From: an uncultured Bacteroidota bacterium
Lineage (GTDB): Bacteria; Bacteroidota; Bacteroidia; B-17B0; Aurantibacillaceae
DNA: 8,105 nt
Assembly (NCBI GenBank): GCA_903923915.1
Contig: CAIXZI010000507.1
Span: forward strand, 1-8,105
Direction: 5' to 3'
Of this stretch, positions 1 to 6,076 are shown piece after piece (within the stretch, counting starts at the first letter, position 1; every line of letters begins with the position of its first letter). A program made the position numbers and the translations under genes. The notes beneath the pieces are model-generated. The model saw nothing but the letters and a program-made list of their open reading frames with translations. It did no database searches and was not told the DNA's origin.

Positions 1-381
1 AAGCAAGTGGCTATTGATAATTTTTGGTTGACACTGGGTGGGGGAGAAGATCGTGCTAAAGAATTAATTAAGCGCTATTATAATCGTGTACAAGATGCTA
101 ATTCGTTTTTTACATCGCATATAGAGGGTTGGAAAACAGATATGGGTATGATTTATATTATTTTTGGGCCGCCCAATAAAACATATAAAACACAACAAAT
201 TGAAACCTGGACTTATGGAGCCGATGGCACACCTAACTCAGCCACATTTAGATTTGAAAAAATAAATAATCCATTTTCTCAAAATAATTTTAAACTTATT
301 CGTAATTCATCTTATAGAGATGCATGGTATTTGGCCGTAAACAATTGGCGAGATGGCCATGTGTATTTAGAAGCTAAATAA
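1..381 (+). CDS. GWxTD domain-containing protein, C-terminal part (5' end outside window)
   Basis: The frame is open from the first base, so the start lies upstream of the window; the GTG at position 7 is an internal Val codon, not a start. The visible 126 residues carry the signature GWKTD (visible residues 43-47), followed by MGMIYIIFGPP, then a W-T-Y strand and the closing pattern W-Y-L-A-V-N-N-W-R-D-G. This is the usual order of the GWxTD domain, which typically lies at the C-terminus of Bacteroidota proteins of unknown biochemical function, often exported or envelope-associated. The fragment ends about where the domain normally ends, so the 3' end looks intact. Signal peptide and N-terminal domains cannot be seen. 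Family assignment is confident; no function beyond that is supported. No clear intrinsic terminator follows it. Confidence 0.88.
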   Translation, partial: KQVAIDNFWLTLGGGEDRAKELIKRYYNRVQDANSFFTSHIEGWKTDMGMIYIIFGPPNKTYKTQQIETWTYGADGTPNSATFRFEKINNPFSQNNFKLIRNSSYRDAWYLAVNNWRDGHVYLEAK

Positions 382-562
382 TAAACGGGTAGTAAATATT
401 TTTTATTAATCAGGCAACCTTTAGGCAAATAAAATCGTCTATTAAACTAGAAATGGGTGCGTTTTGTTTAGTTTTCGTCAAAAACTACACGTTTTCCTGA
501 TAAACAACTTAATAAATATCACTAACTTTGAATTAAATTAATTAAACCACACAAAAAAGAAA
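382..562. other. Intergenic region upstream of the secreted protein gene
   Basis: These 181 AT-rich bases lie between the GWxTD gene and the large secreted-protein gene. They hold a short hairpin (TAGTTTT at 469-475 with AAAACTA at 481-487, loop CGTCA). No T-tract follows it on either strand, so it is not a convincing terminator. They also hold a possible -7 promoter box at 523-530. I see no RNA gene or small ORF worth calling. Confidence 0.5.
523..530 (+). promoter_or_regulatory. Possible Bacteroidota -7 promoter box, TAACTTTG
   Basis: TAACTTTG matches the TAnnTTTG -7 consensus of the Bacteroidota primary sigma factor and lies 32 bases before the ATG at 563. That would give a short 5' untranslated region. 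No TTTG -33 element is present at the usual 19-21 base spacing, so the match is partial. It is the only good -7 box in this gap. Confidence 0.42.
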
Positions 563-3500
563 ATGAAAAAAATACTATTAATCTTATCGAGTATTGCTAT
601 TGGCGCTTTTGGCCAAACGCCATCATTACAGTGGCAAAAAAGCGTTAGCGGTCAACTTTCAGGCTATGATAACACCCAGAATTCGTGGAAAGACCCTAAC
701 GGTAATTTTTTAATTACAGGTACTACGAGTAATGATGCCTTTTTGCTAAAGCTTGATAATAGTGGAAACGAACTTTTAAGAATTATTTGGGATGGACCAC
801 AAAGTAGTGGTGACAATGGAAGTGTTGTTAAAGCTGATGCGGCCGGAAATATTTATATGGGTGGACTTACATACTATAATGGTATGAATGTTCCTTTTGT
901 TGTAAAATATAATGCAAGTGGTGTAAAGCAATGGCAATATGTGCAATCAAATGTTTTGGTTGCAGGTAGCATTACGGCCATTGCCTTAGATAATTATACT
1001 AACCCAACCAATTTATATTTTACAGGAAGCAAAAATGACTCTAGTGCAATCATTAAATTAGATGCTAACACAGGGCATTCTTTATGGGAAAAAACTTTAT
1101 GGCCTCACGGCCAAATGAATGATATTGACATTGATAATAATGGGCATCCTTTAGTATGCGGTTACCAGGCATTTACAGGCATTGATGCTGACTTTTATGC
1201 AGCTGTATTAGACATCAATACTGGTTATCCTTTACGTGGTTGCTGGAGAGATGGTGCGGCAGCCGATTCAGTAACCAATGGAAGCGGGTATTTTGATAAA
1301 GCAATGAAAATTAAAGCTGGTCCTGCCGGTTCGTTTGTAGTTTTTGGAACAATATACGACAACGCAAATGAAGCCACAATGTATATGGCAAAATTTGGAA
1401 GTACAGGTAACGTACCAACATGGACCTATAGCTATAACTCACCTACTCATACAGGAGGTAAAGGGGTTCAGTTATTTGCAGATGCTTCATTTAGCAATTT
1501 CTATTACTTAGCTACAGCATTTTCAACTTCAGGAATTTATTACAATTATACTATTGCAGGTAAGGTTAATAATACAGGATCTGCTATTTGGGAAAAAGAA
1601 TTTAGTTTAGCAGGAACTTCTCTTGATCCGCATGATATGGCTATTGATGCTAATGGAAATGCACACATCATTTCTGACGCAGGATATCCAGATGGCGATA
1701 TTTATTATAAAAAATTAGCATCTGCTAACGGAAATATTATTGCATCCTTACAATATGATAACCAACGCGGTGGTGGTGGTGCGTATGATTTATCTTCTAA
1801 TATATTTTTGGATAATACGGGGCATCCTTACGTAATAGGTTCAAGTAATGCTTTTACATATACTAATTTAGATGTGCTTATGTATAAATTAAATACAAAC
1901 GCAACATTAGATTGGGATATTACCTACGACTTTTTTATAAGCTCGCAAAATACAGCATTTAATATTCAAACTATGCCAACAAGTGGAAGCGGTGCCGAAC
2001 AAATTGTTACTTGTGGCAGAGTTATAAATAACTTAACCAACACCGATATATCTATTACTTCATATTCTGATAAAGGGATTGTAAACTGGCAAGAAACTTT
2101 TGACGACAATAATGGAGCCGATCAGGTTGTTGGTTTTGAAAAAAGCAACTTAAATAATTTATTTCTTTGTTCACATAATAATAGTAATAATACTACTTCT
2201 ATTACAGAATTTTATAGTGATGGTACTACTAATTTTTCTAATAAACCAGGTTGGTCGTTCCAGCCAACTTGCTTTAAAATAGATTCGGCCGAAAATAGCT
2301 TTGCAAGTTCTGGTAATAATGGTTCTACAGATTTTAATTTGGGTATTTATTTAAGAAATGGAACTGCACTAAGTAATACGCCAAGCGTTGCTGCTAACCG
2401 ACAGGCTAATGCAACTAGTATTACCACAGATAACAATGGCGTATATGTAGCAGGAGATTTATTTGATTATAACGGCGGCGTTACTGATCGTCAGCATATT
2501 TATATTCAGAAGTATAATTTAGCCGGCAATAAAATATGGTCAACTAAAATTAGCGGCTTAGATAGTTCTGTGCTTACCAATAACTCTGCAGTAAAAATTG
2601 TTTTTGATCGTGCCTCTGGTGCTCTGTATTTGGTTGGCAAAGGTACGTTGGTTGGTTCTGTAACAGACCAAACCATACTTGCAAAAATTAGCACAAGCGG
2701 AAATGTTATTTGGGTAAAAGTAGAGAATGCATCTAATACGCGTTATCAGTATATGAATGACATTAAAGTTAAGAATAGTAAAATATATATTACCGGATAC
2801 GCTTATACGGTTACAAATACTTCAGATAATATGATGTTGACCGAAGCTTGGGATATAAACGGAAATAAACAGTGGGAATATATTTATGATAAAGCTAATA
2901 CGGATGAAGAAGGCGCAAGCGTAAGTGTTGATAACACAGGAATTGTTTTTGTTGGCGGTAAAACTAATGGTGTTTCTAATACAAATAGCAATATGCTTTT
3001 AGCTAAAATAGACGCCACAGGTAATTTGATTTGGAAACAAGAGTATAATGGCGCAAGTAATGGAAACGATTATACTGCAGGTATTGCTCTTTCTTTTTCT
3101 AATACCATCAACCCAAGAATTTATATGGCTGGTAATGTGCAATCTACCGGATATAATTTTGATATAGCTACGTTAAAATATTGCGATTTACCGGTAACTC
3201 ATGTAAGTCATTTAGGAAGCACAAGCATTTGCCAAAATAGCAGCACTAATTTAGTGGCTATGGGCACTACTGGCGGTAATATTGTTTGGGCTCCAGGTGG
3301 GTCTGCTGCTTCATTTATTAATGTAACTACATCGGGCAATTATTATTTTACTTATACTGAGGCAGATGGTTGTACTGAAAATTCTGACACGGTAACTATT
3401 CATTTAAAAAGCCCTCCTACACCTGTGCAAATTTGTATGGTAACGGTAGATTCTTTATCAACGCACAATATTATTACTTGGGATAAAACAGCTGCCACCC

Positions 3501-4261
3501 CTGATGTGGTAGGTTTTAAAATGTATAGAGAAGATTTAACTAATATATATAGCTACATAGGTTCGGTTAGTATTGATAGCTTAAGCGAATTTCATGATTA
3601 CGGTGTAAATCCTAATGTAACAACTAAGCGTTATAAAATATCTGCTATAGATAGTTGCGGTAATGAAAGTGCTTTAAGCAATTATCATAATACTATTTAT
3701 ATTGTAGATGTAGGTAATGGTCAATACTTATGGAACCCAATTTATACTATTGAAAATACAGCAAACCCTGTAACCAATTATGTGCTTATGCGCGATGATA
3801 ACAATACAGGTAATTTTCAGCAAATTGCAAGCACAGCCGGCACGTCAAATACATTAAATGATGTAAACTATGCTAGTTATCCATTAGCCAACTGGCGTGT
3901 AGATGCTTTAGGTTTTAATTGCAATCCAACATTAAGACTTGCAGGCAATAACAATACACTTACTGCTAGAGTAAGATCGCATAGCAATCAAAATAATAAC
4001 CGAGTAGCGGGCGTAAATCAGTTAATAGGTAATATTAGTCAGTTAACGGTTTATCCTAATCCTAGCATAGGTAGTGTTACGGTTTCTAATTCGCGAAAAA
4101 TAGATGCGTTAAAAGTAAGTGATGTGTTGGGTAATGTTATTTACGAAACAAAACCTAATGAACAGAAAGTTGTTTTGCATCTTGAAACTGCAGGTGTATA
4201 TTTTATTACCGTAATTTCGGGTAAAGAAACAGCTATTAAAAAAGTTGTAATAAATAATTAA
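563..4261 (+). CDS. Secreted SBBP-repeat protein with T9SS type A sorting domain
   Basis: This is a 1232-residue exported protein. Residues 1-18 (MKK, hydrophobic core, AFG/Q) form a Sec signal peptide. Residues ~20-873 repeat a loose unit of the form W...(Y/F)...D...I..D..GN.Y..G, as in SBBP/beta-propeller repeat proteins. Residues ~880-948 look like an Ig/PKD-like module with a Cys at each end, and ~952-1123 like two Fn3-type modules. Residues ~1160-1232 form a T9SS type A C-terminal domain: VYPNPS at 1163-1168, then LKVSDVLGNVIYE, then GVYFITV and a basic end. The sorting domain is known to direct passage through the outer membrane and is normally cleaved, leaving the protein surface-attached or released. 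The start is the only ATG before the signal peptide, with an A-rich leader. A strong terminator follows, so the gene is probably monocistronic. The ligand or biological role cannot be told from the sequence. Confidence 0.93.
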   Translation: MKKILLILSSIAIGAFGQTPSLQWQKSVSGQLSGYDNTQNSWKDPNGNFLITGTTSNDAFLLKLDNSGNELLRIIWDGPQSSGDNGSVVKADAAGNIYMGGLTYYNGMNVPFVVKYNASGVKQWQYVQSNVLVAGSITAIALDNYTNPTNLYFTGSKNDSSAIIKLDANTGHSLWEKTLWPHGQMNDIDIDNNGHPLVCGYQAFTGIDADFYAAVLDINTGYPLRGCWRDGAAADSVTNGSGYFDKAMKIKAGPAGSFVVFGTIYDNANEATMYMAKFGSTGNVPTWTYSYNSPTHTGGKGVQLFADASFSNFYYLATAFSTSGIYYNYTIAGKVNNTGSAIWEKEFSLAGTSLDPHDMAIDANGNAHIISDAGYPDGDIYYKKLASANGNIIASLQYDNQRGGGGAYDLSSNIFLDNTGHPYVIGSSNAFTYTNLDVLMYKLNTNATLDWDITYDFFISSQNTAFNIQTMPTSGSGAEQIVTCGRVINNLTNTDISITSYSDKGIVNWQETFDDNNGADQVVGFEKSNLNNLFLCSHNNSNNTTSITEFYSDGTTNFSNKPGWSFQPTCFKIDSAENSFASSGNNGSTDFNLGIYLRNGTALSNTPSVAANRQANATSITTDNNGVYVAGDLFDYNGGVTDRQHIYIQKYNLAGNKIWSTKISGLDSSVLTNNSAVKIVFDRASGALYLVGKGTLVGSVTDQTILAKISTSGNVIWVKVENASNTRYQYMNDIKVKNSKIYITGYAYTVTNTSDNMMLTEAWDINGNKQWEYIYDKANTDEEGASVSVDNTGIVFVGGKTNGVSNTNSNMLLAKIDATGNLIWKQEYNGASNGNDYTAGIALSFSNTINPRIYMAGNVQSTGYNFDIATLKYCDLPVTHVSHLGSTSICQNSSTNLVAMGTTGGNIVWAPGGSAASFINVTTSGNYYFTYTEADGCTENSDTVTIHLKSPPTPVQICMVTVDSLSTHNIITWDKTAATPDVVGFKMYREDLTNIYSYIGSVSIDSLSEFHDYGVNPNVTTKRYKISAIDSCGNESALSNYHNTIYIVDVGNGQYLWNPIYTIENTANPVTNYVLMRDDNNTGNFQQIASTAGTSNTLNDVNYASYPLANWRVDALGFNCNPTLRLAGNNNTLTARVRSHSNQNNNRVAGVNQLIGNISQLTVYPNPSIGSVTVSNSRKIDALKVSDVLGNVIYETKPNEQKVVLHLETAGVYFITVISGKETAIKKVVINN

Positions 4262-4281
4262 GAGATAAATTTTATCGAGTA

Positions 4282-4312
4282 AAGAGTCTTGCAAATGCAG
4301 GGCTCTTTTTTT
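4282..4312 (+). terminator. Rho-independent terminator of the secreted-protein gene
   Basis: AAGAGTCTTGC (4282-4292) pairs with GCAGGGCTCTT (4297-4307) as an 11-bp stem with two G-U pairs and a 4-base AAAT loop. A run of seven T ends at 4312. It lies 20 bases past the stop codon, and the reverse strand lacks a comparable T-tract, so it serves the + strand gene. Confidence 0.9.
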
Positions 4313-4345
4313 GTGCCTAGGCATGTACCTGCTTATTTAATATGG

Positions 4346-4353
4346 TACTTTTG
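4346..4353 (+). promoter_or_regulatory. Bacteroidota -7 promoter box TACTTTTG for the Nudix-MaoC unit
   Basis: TACTTTTG is a full match to TAnnTTTG and lies 59 bases before the Nudix start codon, just downstream of the terminator of the preceding gene. No TTTG lies at the expected -33 spacing; the nearest, at 4310-4313, is too far. The box overlaps a TGGTACTT half-site that recurs in the inverted repeat just downstream. Confidence 0.6.
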
Positions 4354-4366
4354 TGTTAGAAATTAG

Positions 4367-4388
4367 TTGGTACTGATATAAGTACCAA
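4367..4388. repeat. Perfect 8-bp inverted repeat, candidate operator or 5'-UTR hairpin
   Basis: TTGGTACT (4367-4374) and AGTACCAA (4381-4388) are exact inverted copies separated by GATATA. They sit just after the predicted transcription start and 24 bases before the Nudix ATG. Further GGTAC/GTACC cores occur at 4325-4329 and at 4344-4348, the latter overlapping the -7 box. The position suits a repressor operator, but a leader RNA hairpin would look the same. There is no T-tract, so it is not a terminator. Confidence 0.5.
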
Positions 4389-4412
4389 AATGTTAAATGT
4401 TAAATTAGAAGT

Positions 4413-4988
4413 ATGGATAAACCTAATTCCTTAGAAGAAAACCCTTGGGTAACTAAAACGAATGAGTTGGTATATGAATCTGCTTGGATAAAAGTTACTA
4501 AAAGAGATGTTATCAATCCTGCAGGGAATGATGCGGTATATAGCGTTGTACATTTTAAAAATTTAGCCATAGGTGTTTTACCTTTAGATAAAGATTGTAA
4601 TACTTGGTTGGTTGGTCAGTTTAGATATCCTACCAATGTTTATAGCTGGGAAATAACCGAAGGTGGTGGCAAGTTAGATATGGATCCGGTTGAATCTGCC
4701 CGCAGAGAACTAAAAGAAGAAACCGGTATTATTGCTGATAAATATATTGAACTAATGCGTTTGCATACCAGTAACAGCGCTACCGATGAGTTAGCTATTG
4801 TTTATTTAGCAACCGGACTTTCTTTTACTGAGGCAGAACCCGAGGAGAGCGAAGTGTTGCAAGTAAAAAAATTGCACTTAAACGAAGCCTTTGATTGGGT
4901 TATGCAAGGTAAAATTACCGATGCCATAAGTGTGGGTGCTATTTTAAAAGCTAAATGGCTTTTAGATAATGGTAAACTTTTTGTGTAA
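4413..4988 (+). CDS. Nudix hydrolase, ADP-ribose pyrophosphatase-like
   Basis: This 191-residue protein has the layout of the ADP-ribose pyrophosphatase (NudF-like) branch. An N-terminal strand region (residues 1-45) is followed by the core strands, with V-G-Q-F-R-Y-P and SWEITEGGG just before the Nudix box at residues 84-106. The box has the essential metal-binding end R98-E99-L-K-E102-E103-T-G105-I. Its upstream conserved Glu (the E of Gx5E) is Met90, which is unusual. Such enzymes split nucleoside diphosphates linked to another group, commonly ADP-ribose to AMP and ribose 5-phosphate, in the cytoplasm. The exact substrate is inferred from family resemblance only. The ATG at 4413 is chosen because the two ATGs just upstream are out of frame. 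The gene lies 57 bases before the MaoC gene and probably shares its transcript. Confidence 0.88.
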   Translation: MDKPNSLEENPWVTKTNELVYESAWIKVTKRDVINPAGNDAVYSVVHFKNLAIGVLPLDKDCNTWLVGQFRYPTNVYSWEITEGGGKLDMDPVESARRELKEETGIIADKYIELMRLHTSNSATDELAIVYLATGLSFTEAEPEESEVLQVKKLHLNEAFDWVMQGKITDAISVGAILKAKWLLDNGKLFV

Positions 4989-5045
4989 AGTTGTTGTTAA
5001 AAGTAAAATCAATTAGTAAGTTTGTAATACACAATTAATAAATTT

Positions 5046-5456
5046 ATGATAACAGCCGGACAAACCTACTCGTACGAATTTAATTTTTCTCAAGCTGATG
5101 TAATTGCTTTTGCTAATGCCACAGGCGATAAAAACCCTGTGCATATTGATGCAGATTATGCTGCAAAAACCCAATTTAAACGCCCTATTATGCATGGCAT
5201 GTTAAGTGCATCTTTATTTTCTAAAGTATTTGGCACATTGTTTCCGGGCGAAGGAACTATTTACCTAAAGCAAAGCCTTAATTTTTTAAAACCAATGTAT
5301 GTTGATACCGACTACATTGCAGAGTTTATTGTAAAAGATGTTATTAAAGATAAAAACCGCGCTACTATCGAAACCATTATTAAGCAAAAAGGCACGCCCA
5401 GTTTTGTTTGTACCAGCGGAGAAGCGGTGGTAATGAACGTTAATGAAATAAAATAG
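5046..5456 (+). CDS. MaoC family dehydratase, (R)-specific enoyl-CoA hydratase-like
   Basis: This 136-residue single hot-dog-fold protein is the usual length for PhaJ-type hydratases. The hydratase signature A-T-G-D28-K-N-P-V-H33-I-D is present with the catalytic Asp28 and His33, followed by F-K-R-P-I-M-H-G-M (residues 44-52), which forms the substrate tunnel in the family. Family members add water to trans-2-enoyl-CoA to give (R)-3-hydroxyacyl-CoA, linking fatty-acid oxidation with hydroxyacyl-CoA pools. The chain-length preference and even the exact substrate cannot be read here. No polyhydroxyalkanoate or beta-oxidation genes lie in the window. It starts 57 bases after the Nudix stop with no promoter box or terminator between, so co-transcription is likely. 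The inverted-repeat element begins 10 bases after its stop. Confidence 0.9.
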   Translation: MITAGQTYSYEFNFSQADVIAFANATGDKNPVHIDADYAAKTQFKRPIMHGMLSASLFSKVFGTLFPGEGTIYLKQSLNFLKPMYVDTDYIAEFIVKDVIKDKNRATIETIIKQKGTPSFVCTSGEAVVMNVNEIK

Positions 5457-5466
5457 ATTCAAGAAC

Positions 5467-5577
5467 GGTCATCCTGAGCCTGTCGAAGGATTGGGGTTGG
5501 CAGCGCACATATTTACGAATGATTTAATTGCTTTTTTTGGCGCTCGTGATTTTCAATTCGACAAGCTCAAAATGACC
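5467..5577. repeat. Imperfect inverted-repeat intergenic element (REP/MITE-like)
   Basis: The arm at 5467-5487 (GGTCATCCTGAGC...GTCGAA) and the arm at 5557-5577 (TTCGAC...AAAATGACC) are inverted copies matching at 18 of 21 positions. An inner AGCGC/GCGCT pair lies at 5502-5506 and 5540-5544. The TCATCCTGAGC-TGTCGAAGGA motif is of the kind found scattered in intergenic regions of many bacterial genomes. No transposase or target duplication is visible. By position it could act as a 3' hairpin for the MaoC transcript or be a non-autonomous mobile remnant. Confidence 0.65.
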
Positions 5578-5624
5578 ACACACTATTAGAAAAAACCTTC
5601 AAAAAAAATAATTTTTAAAAATTA

Positions 5625-5657
5625 TTTGGAAGTGTAAAAATAAATGTTTTACATTTG
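5625..5657 (+). promoter_or_regulatory. Promoter of the met operon (TTTG, 21-base spacer, TACATTTG)
   Basis: TTTG at 5625-5628 and TACATTTG at 5650-5657 match both Bacteroidota promoter elements with a 21-base spacer, inside the normal range. Transcription should begin near 5663, about 23 bases before the riboswitch P1 helix. This is the best promoter in the window. Confidence 0.85.
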
Positions 5658-5685
5658 CAGCAGAATTAATTACCCTTATGTGTGA

Positions 5686-5817
5686 TTAATTTATTAAGAA
5701 GTGGCGAGAGAATAGGCTCATTAACCCACTGGCAACCAACTAAAAGTTCTGGTAAAACAGAATTGGAAAACAGGTGCCAAATCCTACTCTGATGAAAAGC
5801 AGAGAAAAATAAATTAA
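5686..5817 (+). ncRNA. SAM-I (S-box) riboswitch
   Basis: All aptamer parts can be placed. P1 is a perfect 10-bp helix (5686-5695 with 5808-5817). P2 has its base at 5700-5704/5726-5730, then the GAG/CTC upper pair, with kink-turn-like purines between. P3 pairs GGCAACC (5731-5737) with GGTGCC (5773-5778) with the usual unpaired A, topped by the hairpin 5747-5751/5758-5762. P4 is CTCTG/CAGAG (5787-5791/5800-5804). The P2 loop TAGG (5713-5716) can form the family pseudoknot with CCTA (5783-5786). The class binds S-adenosylmethionine and turns methionine genes off. P1 here is made only of A-T pairs, and no terminator follows. P1 closes 10 bases before the ATG of the next small ORF, which favours control of translation starts. 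Confidence 0.95.
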
Positions 5818-5827
5818 AAAAAAGAAA

Positions 5828-5944
5828 ATGAAACACACAACATCAAAAACAAAAAACAAAAAGCAAATAGAAGGGTTTAACGCTTTCGTTTCTCAATCAT
5901 CTTTTATGATGTCTTGTATGTGTTGCTGTTGCAGCATGTGCTAG
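5828..5944 (+). CDS. Cys/Met-rich 38-residue ORF, putative leader peptide
   Basis: The ORF begins 10 bases after the riboswitch P1 helix with an A-rich start region typical of Bacteroidota. It encodes a Lys/Thr-rich N-terminus (residues 1-13), a middle IEGFNAFVSQSSF, and the end MMSCMCCCCSMC (residues 27-38). Ten of the last 12 residues are Cys or Met and the other two are Ser, the Cys precursor. I recognise no family. The position between a SAM riboswitch and metX suggests a leader peptide whose translation senses Cys or Met supply, in the manner of amino-acid attenuators and of the polycysteine upstream ORFs known in mycobacteria. Alternatives are a small metal-binding peptide or a non-functional ORF. 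No transmembrane segment or signal peptide is evident. The Cys codons also form a hairpin (TGCTG 5924-5928 with CAGCA 5932-5936). Confidence 0.7.
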   Translation: MKHTTSKTKNKKQIEGFNAFVSQSSFMMSCMCCCCSMC

Positions 5945-6076
5945 GCTAAGTTTTCCATTTAAAATTTTATCGGAAAAATTAACCAGGGCAAATACCCGGG
6001 AAAATGCTGTATTCTAATTTAAGGAATAACAGCTTCGTAAATTTTATCATCATAAAAATATTAAAGATTTAAAGAA
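5945..6076 (+). promoter_or_regulatory. Structured leader between the Cys/Met-rich ORF and the 78-residue gene
   Basis: Three consecutive hairpins can be drawn. The first is TTTTCC/GGAAAA (5951-5956/5972-5977). The second is CCAGGG/CCCGGG with one A-G mismatch (5983-5988/5995-6000). The third is GCTGTATTC with GAATAACAGC (6006-6014/6024-6033, one bulged A). AAATTTTATC occurs twice, at 5962-5971 and 6039-6048. The arm AACAGC (6028-6033) can also pair perfectly with GCTGTT inside the Cys codons (5925-5930). None of the hairpins is followed by a T-tract, so intrinsic termination is not supported. Attenuation through translation, Rho or RNA stability remains possible. Confidence 0.45.

Noticed and set aside
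469..487. Hairpin TAGTTTT/AAAACTA as terminator of the GWxTD gene
   Set aside because: AT-rich 7-bp stem with no T-tract after it on either strand, and about 90 bases from the stop codon.
2506..2694. Antisense open frame of 62 codons inside the secreted-protein gene
   Set aside because: It lies wholly within a well-supported gene, has no start-region or promoter support and encodes no recognisable motif.
4314..4323. Perfect palindrome TGCCTAGGCA after the terminator
   Set aside because: Ten bases only, single copy in the window and no relation to the promoter spacing; a chance site is likely.
4109..4324. Antisense open frame of 71 codons across the sorting domain and terminator
   Set aside because: It reads through the terminator hairpin of the opposite strand and overlaps the conserved T9SS domain; the product is low-complexity aromatic and basic.
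4390..4434. 14-codon upstream ORF overlapping the Nudix start
   Set aside because: Short, no unusual composition, and easily produced by chance in AT-rich DNA.
5013..5195. Antisense open frame of 60 codons overlapping the MaoC start
   Set aside because: It overlaps the conserved hydratase signature on the other strand and has no independent support.
5787..5804. CTCTG/CAGAG hairpin as an intrinsic terminator after the riboswitch
   Set aside because: It is the P4 helix of the aptamer and is followed by A-rich sequence, not a T-tract.
6004..6072. 22-codon ORF in the leader before the 78-residue gene
   Set aside because: Its start lies just before and largely overlaps the 6006-6033 hairpin, and its composition (Ile, Asn, Lys) is that of random AT-rich sequence.
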